Source of the DNA: Stagonosporopsis chrysanthemi
Taxonomy: Eukaryota > Ascomycota > Dothideomycetes > Pleosporales > Didymellaceae
Length of the DNA stretch: 64,000 nucleotides
Assembly: GCA_022560025.1 (NCBI GenBank)
Contig: JAFISE010000093.1
Location: 1-64,000, forward strand
Direction of reading: 5' to 3'
Shown: positions 10,142-23,100 of the stretch, piece by piece
Layout of the letters: each line of letters opens with the position of its first letter
How positions within the stretch are numbered: position 1 is the stretch's first letter
Program-made: the position numbers and the translations under genes
Notes under the pieces: model-generated
What the model was told of the DNA's origin: nothing
Databases searched by the model: none
What the model saw: only the letters and a program-made list of their open reading frames with translations

Positions 10142-12731
10142 TCATGTTGCGATAAGCAGTCGAAGAGTGTTAAACATTGATGCGTACATATGCAAAAGAT
10201 GCAGATTGGAGTACCCGCAGGGCCCATGCTTGAAAAACGGGGTATCTATGTGAGCCAAGTACAGGGCTAGAGACAAAGAGAATAACTGGAGTGGAAGGAT
10301 GGTCTGTAACACCGGTTCCAAACCCTCAAATCCAGAGAACGCCGCTTCGTGCACCACCGCCGCCACCAGGGCCTTGATGGTCGTGCCAACGAGACAGGCC
10401 GCGGTCTGTCTCCAAAAACCCTCCATCAGCGTTCCGCATCCCACTGTACAGCGCTGGGGAGCCGATGTCGGGAACTGGCTCACAATGGGGAAGGAGCTCC
10501 GCAACATTTGCTGGAATGACATCCTTCACTACCTCCCAATCCAACGGGCCCTGAACGAGCTGGGTCTCGGCGGACCATCTAGTAAGTACCGCTTGTACCA
10601 CAGGAAGAATTTTGTTGAAATCTCTTAGCACGCGCTGAGCCAGTGGTATCTCCTGCGCTAGATCGTGCAAAAGAGCAACGGCGGTGTCGAAGGATTGGTG
10701 GACCGGCGGGATCCACTTCTCCAGAGACAGATCCATCTTGCCAAGATCGCTGACGAGCATGCAGCAAAGCAGGAGAAGACTGCTTGCTAACGAAGGTATG
10801 ACGTGGTGTCGGAGAGAACAGGTTAACGGGTATCTGGTTGTGGCTTCGTATGCTTGCACATGTGCAACCGTGTCGATTGCGAATCTGCTGCAGTCTGCAG
10901 TACCGCGACCGAGATCCAAAGACGTTGCCATTGCTCGGCGAGCTAATAGGCGGAGGTTGTCGAAACTCATGCAGATGTAGGGATGAAGCTTTGGCGATTG
11001 CATCTTCGTCTCCGATAACCGGGAAGCGTTGTCGAGGAAGTCAGCAATGGCTGCGTCGAAAGTAGTGACTCTCTCGGCAAGAACATCCGCGGACACATAA
11101 GTCGCGAGGAGACTATCCCATAGAGAACCGGCGAAACGAGACCAGTCAATCATACAGCCTAAGAAGGCTCCTCCGTCGTCGACTTCACTGAGCTGGTTGT
11201 GTTGCTGCGTGAGGGGCGACTTTGAAGCCATATCCTATGACAACAGTTAGCTAAGAACGCTCCGGTACACGTTGAAATCATACCCGCTGATCCAAGTCGC
11301 TTGGCCGCTCTACATCGATGTCGGAATCTCGTATTGTGTAGGGCCGTCCACAGGACAATGATATGCGACGATCGACAATCAGGATGTTCCAAAACACGCG
11401 CAAGCGCTCAAATGACTCCCATGCTCCAACTCCTGAGAGCGAAGCCTGACGGTTAAGACCTTGTTGGAGCGAAAAGCGGCTAGCGAGACCTATAGTATTG
11501 TATGCAAGACTGGGTTGATCGACTAGAGTGTAGTAAATAGCCTGCTGCTGTTAATGTTTGTCTGACATAACGCAAGAAATGTGTACCTTGAAGAGCAGGA
11601 ATTGAGCCAAACTGATGTCGCCTTGTCCATAAAGCTGCCTTTTACCAATGACGTCGTCAGCCAGCTGAAGCCAATGCCACCCTGGAAGCTTATCATCGGA
11701 TTCCGGCCGCACCACCTCTGTACAAGCAGCGTGCAATGCAAATATGATGTAGTTCAGTGCCAGAAAGCACGCAGTTTCGGGGTGGATCTCAGCCTCTGAC
11801 AGCATCTTGGCGCCCCAAGCGCGAAAGAGACGTTCGTCGATGCAAGGATGATATATCTGTATTTCACGGAAGAAGATATCGATGTAATTCTGATAGAGGG
11901 CAGGGGCTGGAAAAGCGAAGCTTTGGCCGCCAATCCGTATGCTAGTCGAATCAGTGTCCAGCAGCGGGTCTATAGCGTTTTGTTGGGAGTGGACGATATG
12001 CGGCGACTGGTCTAGGAAGGACAGAGCTGGGTTGATTGCATCTGAGACGGACATGGACATCGGTATGTCGTTGCCAGAGTCGTCACGCTCAGCACTCGTG
12101 CTGGACATGGTATACATAGCTCGTTCTTGTAGCAGCACTTCCATCATAGCCTCAACACGAGCCATCCGTGCCTCCATTGACGGACCGGCGGCGCCTGCGT
12201 CACTGGCTGTTCGCTCATTGTTGCGTGGCCTAGACCCAAGGCTGCGAAGTGTCAGGCCGCCGCCGTTGCCATCTGTGGTAGCGCTCGCAGGCTGTTGTGG
12301 AAGTGAAGGTCGACTGAGGTTTTGTAGGGCTTCAGCGGCCGTCTGATCCTCCGAGAAGAAGCATCGTTTGCCATTGTCTCGACATCGCTGGCAAGGGTTG
12401 TGGCCGGAGCACTGCGTTTGGTCAGTACGCGGGTGCACAGCGCAGGCCGGTGATGACGTACCTTCAACTTGGATCTCCTACAAGACACACCTGAGGAGCC
12501 TCATCAGCAACGACTACAGTCTGGCTGGGCGCATGCTGCTGCCCCGTTTTACTCGCAAGCAGCAAGTGCGGAATGATCGGAACGGGCTCTCGATGGGAAC
12601 ACAGGTGCTATAGACGCTTTTGAACGTGACATACATGCTTTCGGCGCGTACTTTTGCCGTACCTTCTTCCTCTTGGGCGATGATGACTGCTCGTTGTCGT
12701 TCTGATTTGAGCTCGATAGCTGGTCGTTCAT
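10142..12731 (-). CDS. Zn2Cys6 transcription factor with fungal-specific regulatory domain, apparent C-terminal frameshift
   Basis: Five exons: 12731-12635, 12490-12462, 12411-11587, 11541-11284 and 11234 to the end. Introns are 144, 50, 45 and 49 nt; all junction phases agree. The spliced N-terminus has a basic leader (PKRKKVRQKYAPK) and a split zinc cluster, ACVSCRRSKLKCSGHNPC then QRCRDNGKRCFF, i.e. CX2CX6C...CX2CX6C with the first and second introns inside it. The middle homology region includes YHPCIDERLFRAWGAK, SLAYNTIGLASRFSLQQG, ESFERLRVFWNILIVDR and SLSCGRPYTIRDSDID, typical of Fungal_trans (PF04082). Exon 5 in frame stops at 10326 after an unrelated-looking tail; one base fewer in the A5 run at 10414-10418 (T5 in the message) would continue a good frame (GFWRQTAACLVGTTIKALVA...) to a stop at 10142. 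Nuclear DNA-binding regulator; target unknown. An in-frame ATG at 12836 is an alternative start. Confidence 0.85.
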
Positions 12732-14110
12732 AACGTGGTGATATGGACAATCGATGAGGTCGTCGAGTGACGCGCCTTCGGAACGGAGACGCGCAACTGC
12801 CAAGCCAACTAACACGCACTTTCCTCTGCACTCCACAACCCAACCTTACACCATGACTTCTGGCGATATGGCTCACATTGTGTCGCAAAGCTCGACAACA
12901 CCACAGGACTGCACCGGTACGAGATCATAGGGTGTACGTGCCATCGAGCAGCAGCTCAACCTCTCAACTTCGCACAGTATACGCTTGGATGTAATCTTAC
13001 AACGGACTGGACGAAGTCCTTGGTCACTCAGCAACATTCCTGGATAATATGGTACTAGTGTTGGTAACCCACAGAGCCTTTTCGCCACACAGTACTTTGT
13101 GGGCGACAGTCTGAAATTTAGTAAAAGTAGCTATCGAGCTCACAACACTGGCATCAACTACGGAAGTTTCCCAAAGGTCCTCGCTCTCAGAAGAGTAACT
13201 ACCTAGCTTATTATTTCTAGTGTTGAACTGTTGTTTTTCGTACCACATTCCTTCGTTTCTTATGCATCCGTGCAGGCGAGCGGAGGTGTGGCCGCGGGAA
13301 GCTAAGGAATGCCCTGATATTGCGCGTTATCCACAAAACGACGGGACTGGGGTCGACTGCTGACTTTCGCTGGCTGTCATACAGGAGACAAGAACGGCAG
13401 ACTATAATGGACTTTTGTCGGGGCTTCTTTCCCGCGGGTCCAGTCCACGGTGGCATTAAATCTACATTTGCAAACAATCGGAGCACCAGCTGTTCAACGC
13501 CCATGCGGCTTGAGACATCTCTCCCCAGAGTGCATATTTTCACTATCGACGCCACGGGCAGCGACTCCCCTTGTGCCGCAAGCCATTGCGACATCATTCC
13601 AGCAGCCGTCGCACCTTGCACAGGACCATACTTTTCGCCGAGGTTTGCTCTAGGCATTTAGTCCTGTGTACTGTCTGTCGGTGTGAGTGGTTGTTGCCAC
13701 ATGCCTACGACTGAGAGATGTTGATGCCCGCCATCTCAACTTACCCTTTCTTGGCTTTGCTCCACCCATCAGAGATGTGAGCTTGACCAGACGCGACGTG
13801 GGTTACTGCATGGGCCTGTCACCGGCTCATTTGGCTGGAAATCGGACCGAACCGTCGAGTTATGTTGACGATAGCCCCGCTGGCTGGTGAAGGATATATG
13901 GGCCTGATAGCACCTTCTGTCGATTGGACTTTCGCCGATACAGCCAGTTCTTTCGCTCTGCCCATGGTCATTCGTTCAACCACGTTCACTGTACTTGCAC
14001 AGACTCCTGTTGGTCTGAGTCAATCCATTCATTCTTCTGTGGAACACAAGGTATAAGTTCGACTTTGCTTCACTGATTGGCTGCAGATCTCATCGGCACG
14101 GTCCCTGAAG
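12732..14110. other. Divergent intergenic region, no gene seen
   Basis: Lies between the start of the minus-strand Zn2Cys6 gene and the start of the plus-strand repeat/WSC gene, so it should hold both promoters. Open frames inside are short and lack domains. Confidence 0.5.
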
Positions 14111-17100
14111 ATGGGACGTGTCTATCGACATGTGCTCTCAATGAGCCTTGTCCTCTCGATTGTGAATTTTGCCGACGCTCTACCCGCCCCCTTGCCCCAG
14201 CTCGGGCTTCCGCTCCCACTCCCCAGTTTGGCTGCGACGACGAGCCGTGTTGTGGTTCCAACAACGACAAGCCGTGTTGTACTTCCAACGACAGCCGCCA
14301 ACGCGGTACCATCCGTTAATCTTGGCCTTCCCTCTTTGAACCTCGCCCCTGCGCTCAACCTTAGTCCAGTCCTTCCCACAACGACAAGCCGTGTTGTACT
14401 TCCTACTACGACTGCCAACGCGGTACCGTCTGTGAATCTGGGACTTCCTTCATTGAACCTTAACCCAGTCCTTCCAACGACGGCTGCGAATGCGGTACCG
14501 TCTGTGAATCTGGGACTTCCTTCACTGAACCTCAACCCAGTCCTTCCTACTACGNNNNNNNNNNNNNNNNNNNNNNNNNNNNNNNNNNNNNNNNNNNNNN
14601 NNNNNNNNNNNNNNNNNNNNNNNNNNNNNNNNNNNNNNNNNNNNNNNNNNNNCGACTGCGAATGCGGTACCATCTGCGAACCCTGGCCTTCCGTCTGTGA
14701 ATTTAGGACTCCCTTCGCTGAATCTCAACCCAGTCCTTCCAACGACGGCTGCGAATGCGGTGCCGTCTGTGAATCTGGGACTTCCTTCACTGAACCTCAA
14801 CCCAGTCCTTCCTACTACGACTGCGAATGCGGTACCATCTGCGAACCCTGGCCTTCCGTCTGTGAATTTAGGACTCCCTTCGCTGAATCTCAACCCAGTC
14901 CTTCCAACGACGGCTGCCAATGCGGTACCGTCTGTGAATCTGGGACTTCCTTCGTTGAACCCTAATCCTGCCCTTCCAACGACGGCTGCGAATACGGTGC
15001 CATCTGCGAATCCCGGCCTTCCGTCTGTGAATCTTGGCATTCCGTCTGTGAATCTCGGACTTCCGTCTGTGAATTTAGGACTCCCTTCGCTGAACCTCAA
15101 CCCCGTCCTCCCAACAACAGCTGCCAACGTGGTGCCATCCGCGAATCCAGGTCTCCCTCCGCTTAATCCAAGCCAAATCATTCCCACTACAAACCTCAAT
15201 GCAGTTCCCTCGCCAAGCGTCAATGCCCCGTCGCTGAATTTGGGTCTTCCTTCGATCAATCCTGGTCTTCCCACCGTCAATCTGCCTGCAGTATTACCGA
15301 GTTCAGCTGCCATCAACAACCTGCTGCCAGTCGTTAGTATTCCAAGCGTCAATGTGCCTCTGCCGTCGCCGAGCTCAGTCGCCCTCAACAGCCCATTGCC
15401 AATTGCCAGTCTTCCTACCGCGAGCGTCCCACCATTATTGAACGTTGCCCTTCCCGGCCTTCCATCTTTGGGCATCGGTCTCCCAGCACTCAATGTTGGT
15501 GGTCCGAGCGCAAACGCACCTGTGGCATCACCGATCTCAGTTGCTGCCAGTGATCCCTTGCTGAATGTTGGCCTTCCTGGCCTTCCGGTTTTGAATGTCG
15601 GTCTTCCGAACCTCAATGGCGGAACCCCGAGCGCTGCTTCACCTGCGGCGGCACAGAGCTCAGTGGCTGCCAGCAATCCATTGCTGAATGTTGCCCTTCC
15701 TGGCCTTCCGCCTTTGAGCGTTGGTTCTCCAGCGCTCAATATTGGTGCCCCGAACGCAAATTCACCGGCACCGAGCGCAACCAACGCCAACAACGTGCTC
15801 GAACTCAATCTTCCAACAGTGAATGTTGGTCTGCCAAATGTTAACCTTGGTCCCCTTCCAGTGATCCCCAACGCGCCGGGCCCATCAGCAAGCACCACAA
15901 ACCCATTGCTAGAACTAAACCTTCCAACATTGAATCTTGGCCTGCCAGGTCTGACTCTTGGCGTTCCGACGTTGAACCCCAGTGTAGCTCTCCCAACGCT
16001 TGCGCTGCCATCGCTTAACCTGCCGTCGCTCAACCTCCCTTCGCTGGATCTGAATCTCCCAACGTTGAACCCCAGTGTAGCTCTTCCAACGCTCGGGCTG
16101 CCACCGCTCAATCTCCCTTCGCTGGATCTGAATCTCCCAACGTTGAACCCCAGTGTAGCTCTTCCAACGCTCGGGCTGCCACCGCTCAACCTCCCTTCGC
16201 TGGATCTGAATCTCCCAACGTTGAGCCCCAGTGTAGCTCTTCCAACACTTGGGCTGCCACCGCTCAACCTCCCCTCGCTGGATCTGAATCCCCCAACACT
16301 AAATCCTAATCTGCCTCTCCTATTGCCAAGCCTCGGACTACCTCAAATCTCCGTCGGCCTTAACATCCCGCTTCCATCAATTAACATCGATCTCCCACCG
16401 GCTTCGCTTGGCCTCGGGCTACCACTACCCTCCGGGCTTCCGATCTCATCGATTGTTATTGACCTCCAAGCTCCATCAACTGCGATTGGTATTGGTACCC
16501 CCACAATTGCACCTCCAAACTTGGGACTACCTCTCTCTGATCTCTTGGGCCTCCCGTCGAACATCATCGGCCCTGTACTCTCAGACTTGGTGCTGCCTAC
16601 TTCACTGCCGCTCTCAGATATCCTGGGACTCCCCACCGGCCAGATTCCCTCTTCAGTGCTAGGCTTGCCGCTCCCAACTGGACTGCCCCTCTCCGATATT
16701 TTGACGCTTCCGCCGCTTCAAATTCCGTCCGGGCTCTCTAACCTGCCGCTTCCGACCGACTTGCCCCTGACCGACATATTGGGCCTTCCTGTTGACATCA
16801 TCTCGGCGATACTGTCACCCATAGTGTTGCCTACGGGGCTGCCTATTTCAGATGCCTTGCCGCTTCCCATAGGACTGCCTCTCGTAGATGCTGTCCTGTC
16901 TGATCTCACAGGGTTGCCGATTCCGACGGCGCTTCCCCTGTCAGATATCTTAGCGATTCCATCAGACCTCATCCCGACTGGTCTTTTGGAATTGCCGCTG
17001 CTGACAGGTCAGCCTTTCTCTGATATCTTGGCGAACCCAACAGGTCTGCCTCTTCCAGGCCTGCCTCTCCCAGGTCTTCCACCACTTCCGACAGGATTTC

Positions 17101-20100
17101 CGCTGTCCAACCTCTTGCCACTGCCAACAGGATTGCCAGTCTCTGATCTTCTGTCACTACCTCTTCCAACAGACCTGCCTCTGACGAATATCGGATTGCC
17201 GCTTCCCACAGGACTTGCCCTGTCAGACATTTTCCCCTCTGGTCTCCTCCCATCTGATCTTTCGGGCTTACCGCTTCCAACAGAGCTGCCTCTCCCAAAT
17301 CTCACAGGCCTCCCGCTTCCCACAGGGTTGGGTCTGTCAGATTTGTTCCCCTCGGGTATTCCCACACCACTACCGCCACAATTACCTCTATCGGATCTTC
17401 TGGGCTTACCGCTGCCAACTGGGCTACCTCTGACGGACTTGCTGCCGAGTGGGCTACCCCTTTCTGATCTTTTGCCAAGTGGCTTTGACCCAACTGATCT
17501 CGCAGGCTTGCCGCTTCCTACACTGCCCCTCTCAGATCTCACCTCATTGCTGCCGCTTCCAACTGAGCTTCCTCTTTCGGACTTGCTTCCTTCTGGCCTG
17601 CCTTTAACAGACCTCTTCCCAACCGGACCATCTGTTCCGGGTCCTTCTGGGTCACCGCCTGCAAATGGATTCCCTCTGCCTGGTGGACTGCCTCTCTCCA
17701 ATTTTTTACCCGGTGGGCTGCCTCTGTCCAATTTCTTGCCTACTGGGTTGCCTACCTTAGAGCTTTTGCCGACTGGACTGCCTACCTTGCCATTGGATCT
17801 GCCATTGCCAACGGACCTGCTGCAACTTTCCAGTTTGCTGTCTAATCTGCCTCTCCCAACTGGCTTCACGCTGCCTACCGACCTTCCCTTGCCCACCGAT
17901 CTGCCGCAGCTGTCTGAGCTGTTGTCTAATTTGCCTTTGCCGACAGATCTTCAGCTACCCCCAGGTCTCGCGCTCCCTACTGATCTCAATCTTCCGTTGC
18001 CGACAAATCTACCTCAGCTCTCGGAGCTACTGTCTGGCCTACCCTTGCCGACAGACTTCACGCTGCCTACGAATTTGCCTCTGCCAACAGATCTAGCTCA
18101 GCTATCTGAGCTCTTGTCCAATCTGCCCTTGCCAACGGGCTTGCAGCTACCCACAGGCCTTGGTCTTCCCATAGATCTTCCATTGCCTACTGATCTGCCT
18201 CAGCTCTCGGAGCTACTATCTGGCCTACCCCTTCCAACGGATTTCACCCTGCCTACGGATCTACCGCTGCCAACAAATCTGCCTCAACTATCTGAGCTCC
18301 TTTCCAACCTACCTCTACTGACAGCACTCCCGCTCCCGCTGCCAACAGGTTTCCCTTTGCCAACAGGTTTCCCGCTCCCAACGGACCTGCAGCTTCCAAC
18401 TGATCTGCCTCAGCTGTCTGATCTGCTCTCCAATCTGCCGCTGCCTACCGACTTTGTATTGCCTACAGGCATACCGCTCCCTACGGACCTTCTTCAGCTT
18501 TCTGAACTACTGTCTAACCTGCCTGTGCAAACGAATTTTCCTCTTCCGACGGGTTTCCCTCTGCCAACTGATTTCCCACTTCCGACGGGTTTTCCACTTC
18601 CGCCAAATTTGCAGCTGCCAACTGACCTAGCTCAACTGTCTGATCTACTCTCGAATCTTCCCCTGCCAACAGGGTTCACACTGCCGACAGGGCTGCCGCT
18701 ACCGTCTGATCTACCACAGCTCTCAGACCTCCTGTCCAATTTGCCATTACCCACAGGCCTGCCTCTGCCTTCAAATTTGCTGCCTTCAAATTTGGCATTG
18801 CCCACGGATCTACCCCAACTATCAGAGCTACTCTCCAACCTTCCTCTGCCAACAGACTTCACACTGCCAACAAACCTGCCGCTTCCGACCGATCTGGCTC
18901 AATTATCAGATCTGCTCTCGAGCCTGCCACTGCCGACTGCGCTGCCTGGATTGCCTCTACCAACGGCTTTCACGTTGCCCACAGATCTGCCGCTTCCAAT
19001 TGATCTGCCTCAACTGTCAGAGCTTCTCTCCAACCTACCTCTGCCAACAGACTTCACACTGCCAACAAATCTGCCGCTTCCGACTGATCTGGCCCAGTTG
19101 TCCGATCTGCTTTCGAATCTGCCTCTACCAACAGGCTTGCCAGTGTTTGAAGCTCCATCGGGCTTGCCCCCATTCGCTCTGCCATCGGATTTCACGTTGC
19201 TTCCGGGTCTGCCCCTTCCAACCGGCCTGCCCACGGGCCTGCCGCTACCCGGCCTGGTGCTGCCTACAGATCTTCCTCAACTGTCTGAGCTACTCTCCAA
19301 CTTGCCCCTTCCGACAGGCTTCACCCTTCCAACAAACTTGCCGCTGCCCACAGACCTACCTCAATTGTCCGAGCTGCTCTCCAGTCTGCCTCTGCCCACA
19401 GGTCTGCCTCAACTGTCTGAGCTACTAGGAAACCTGCCGTTGCCCACCGGCCTGCCAGAGTTGGTGCTACCTACTGATCTGCCCGGACTATCTCAGTTGC
19501 TTTCTGACTTGCCCCTTCCAACAGGCTTTACCCTCCCAACAGACTTGCTGCTGCCTACAGACTTGCCTCAACTATCTAGTTTGCTTTCTGGTCTGCCGCT
19601 GCTCACTGGGCTGCCTGTATTTACACCTCCCACAGGACTGCCGGGATCACCGCTGCCAACGGGATTCCCTGGATTGCCTCTACCAGAACTGACGCTGCCG
19701 TCTGACTTGCCTCGGTTATCTGAGCTGCTTTCCAACTTGCCCCTGCCAACGGATTTTGTTCTACCAACGAATTTGCCTCTTCCGACAAGCTTGCCTCAGC
19801 TATCCGAGCTACTTGCCAGTTTGCCACTGCCAACGGGCTTGCCTGGATTGACTCTGCCAGAACTGACGCTGCCGTCTGACTTGCCTCAGTTATCTGAGCT
19901 GCTTTCCAACTTGCCCCTGCCAACGGATTTTGTTCTACCACCGAACTTGCCTCTTCCGACTAGCCTGCCTCAGTTATCTGACTTGCTCTCTGGTCTGCCG
20001 TTGCCAACGGGCTTCCCTATAATCGCACCTCCCGCAGGTGTGCCGGGATCACCGCTACCAACGGGTTTGCCTTTACCCCCTCTGCCAGAGTTGACGTTGC

Positions 20101-23100
20101 CCTCAGACCTGCCGCAACTATCTGAACTGCTTTCAAACCTGCCTCTGCCAACCGGGTTTACGCTGCCAACGGACTTCCCTCTCCCCACAGACTTGGCTCA
20201 GTTCTCTGACTTGTTATCTGGTCTGCCGCTGCCAACAGGTCTACCCGAATTGACTCTGCCGACGGGTCTGCCTGAACTCCCTCTGCCAGACTTTACGCTG
20301 CCCTCAGACCTGCCGCAGCTATCTGAACTGCTTTCAAACCTGCCTCTGCCAACTGGGTTTACGCTGCCAACGGACTTGCCCCTCCCAACAGACCTGGCCC
20401 AGCTTTCTGATTTGCTATCTGGTCTGCCATTGCCAACAACACTGCCTGAGTTGACACTGCCAACGGGTTTGCCAGCATTGCCGGGCTTTGCTATCCCAAC
20501 GGACCTACCACTGCCTACAGATCTACCTCAGTTGTCTGAGCTGCTTTCTAACCTGCCTCTGCCAACCGGGTTTACGCTGCCAACGGACTTCCCTCTCCCC
20601 ACAGACTTGGCTCAGTTCTCTGACTTGTTATCTGGTCTGCCGCTGCCAACAGGTTTACCCGAAGTAAACCTGCCAACGGGCTTGCCAGCATTGCCGGGCT
20701 TTATCATCCCAACAGACCTACCACTGCCTACAGATCTACCTCAGTTATCCGACTTGCTTTCCAATCTGCCTCTGCCAACTGGGTTTACGCTGCCAACTGA
20801 CTTACCTCTCCCAACGGACCTGGCCCAGCTCACTGAGTTGCTATCTGGTCTACCGCTGCCGACTGGTTTGCCCGAGTTGACTCTTCCGTCTGCCCTGCCT
20901 GGATCAGGTATCCCTGAGCTCACACTGCCAACAGACCTACCTCAATTTTCCGAGCTGCTGTCCAACCTGCCTCTGCCAACTGGGTTCACGCTGCCAACTG
21001 ACTTGCCCCTCCCAACGGATCTGGCCCAACTGACTGAGTTGCTATCTGGTCTACCGCTGCCGACTGGTTTGCCCGAGTTGACTCTTCCATCTGCCTTGCC
21101 TGGATTAGGGCTCCCGGAGCTCACGCTGCCTTCGGATTTGCCTCAACTATCTGAATTGCTGTCGAACTTGCCTCTGCCAACTGGGTTCACGCTGCCGACA
21201 GACCTGCCCCTGCCAACAAGCCTACCTCAGTTGTCGGAGCTACTCTCCGGCCTCCCGTTGCCGACTGGCTTGCCCGAGCTGTCTCTTCCGTCACTGCCAG
21301 GACTCACACTGCCTTCAGACTTACCTCAACTATCTGAGCTGCTGTCGAATCTGCCGCTGCCTACAGATTTCGTACTGCCGACAGACCTGCCCCTGCCAAC
21401 AAGCCTACCTCAGTTGTCGGAGCTACTCTCAGGCCTCCCGTTGCCGACTGGCATCCCCGAGTGGACTTCTCCATCCGGAGTACCTGGCTTTCCGTTTCCA
21501 TCCAGCGGCCCTGTTGCTCCTGGCGGTACACCGAGACCCACTAGTGGCTATCCTCCTACAACTGCAGTTCAGAGTCCTAGGCCTAGCAATCCAAGCGTGC
21601 CAGGAGGCGGCATTCCGCCGAGCATCACCCCAGCTGTCTCTGTTCCTCTGCCCGGGCTTGGCCTCGGAATCAGCGGCAGTCTCGTGATCGACACCCCCAT
21701 TGCCAGCATCGCGCTCGGTGGAGGTGTTGCTGTGGTTCTACCGCCCGTGGCTGTGCTGAAGCCAAGCGATCGCGATCTTCTGGTCAACAGCCCTGCCACT
21801 GTTGCCAAGGCACTCAACGATGCTGCGAAGCATATTTCACTCAACGATCCCCTTGTCCGCGGATGGCAGGAGTTTGGATGCTTCACGTCCACCGACGACT
21901 TTGGCGGCAGATACTTGGCTACTGGCCCTGTTGCCGGCGCTGTGGACGAGCTCATGAGCCCTCAGGTGTGCATTGATCGCTGTGTGGCTCAGGGTGAGGA
22001 CTATGCGTCTGTCAGTGGTTCTTCGTGCCTGTGTAGCTCTACACCCCCGCCCGCGGGGTCCGGATCGACAAAGTGTAACGCAGTGTGTGCAGGAGATGCT
22101 AGCCTGCTCTGTGGTAACCCGTCTGACAACGGCTTCAACATCTTCAAGCGCCTGGTGACGACCGGAATTGCGATTCCGCTGCCTGATCGATCGCCTCCGC
22201 AGAACTTTGAGTACGGCGGCTGCTTCTTTGGAAACGACTTCATCAGCAGCGCAGTGCTTTCGATTGCCAATGTTGGAGGCTCTGCCGATTGCGTTGCTTC
22301 GGCCGCGCAACGAGGTTTCAGTTTCTGCGCTCTGCAAGGTACTACCTGCTTCCTGTCCAACAGTCCGCCTGCACCTCGCCTGCAGGCGGGCATCGGCCTA
22401 TGCTCTACTCCGTGCGCTCAAAACCCGTTCGAGGCATGCGGTGGCTCGGTGCTGCCGGCCAATGCTGCCACGCCTCCGGCAGTCCCAGGTGGTGCCAAGC
22501 TCCCCAACAGTACGAGGCAGGCTCCTGTCTTGGACTCGTTGATCACGGTCTACCATGTGGGCACCGCGCCGCCGACCACACCTGCTGCCGACCCGGATGC
22601 AAACGTTCCGTCCGGGCCTGGCGGGTTGTTCAACGGCGGCTGTTTCAGCGCAGATACATTCATCATCAACGCCATCGGCGCTGGAGCGTTGTTCCCGTTC
22701 AGCACACAGCCCAACGCTGAGAACGGCGGGTACAAGTGTCTGTCGCAGTGCAACACGCTCGGGCTGGTCTACGGCGTAACGCAGCAGACGACGTGCTACT
22801 GCAGCAACGAACCGCCCGTGGACCGGGCGCCCTCGGAAGAAAGCTGCAACTACTCGTGCCCTGGCAATCCCACAGAACGGTGTGGTGGTCAGGGTGATGC
22901 CACACGCCCCGATGGTGGTATCTTTGGAAACCTTGTCAGCAACGTGGCCATTGCGCTCGGCCCTGGTACGCAAGCACTTCCTCCGCTGATACCGGTACGT
23001 CCCTCTATCTCTTTTGTCGGGAATGGCTACACGCCTTGCTCTGCCGTGAAATGCTCTGTGCTCTTCCCAACCACTGCTCATGGTTGGATGATATTACGGT

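Noticed and set aside
14522..16267. Minus-strand open frame of about 580 codons opposite the giant repeat gene
   Set aside because: It mirrors the repeat periodicity of the plus-strand gene, has no independent domain, and is open only because the repeat unit lacks stops in that frame.
17009..17896. Long Gly/Ser-rich minus-strand frame
   Set aside because: Shadow of the plus-strand Leu/Pro repeats; composition is the antisense of CTGCC-type codons.
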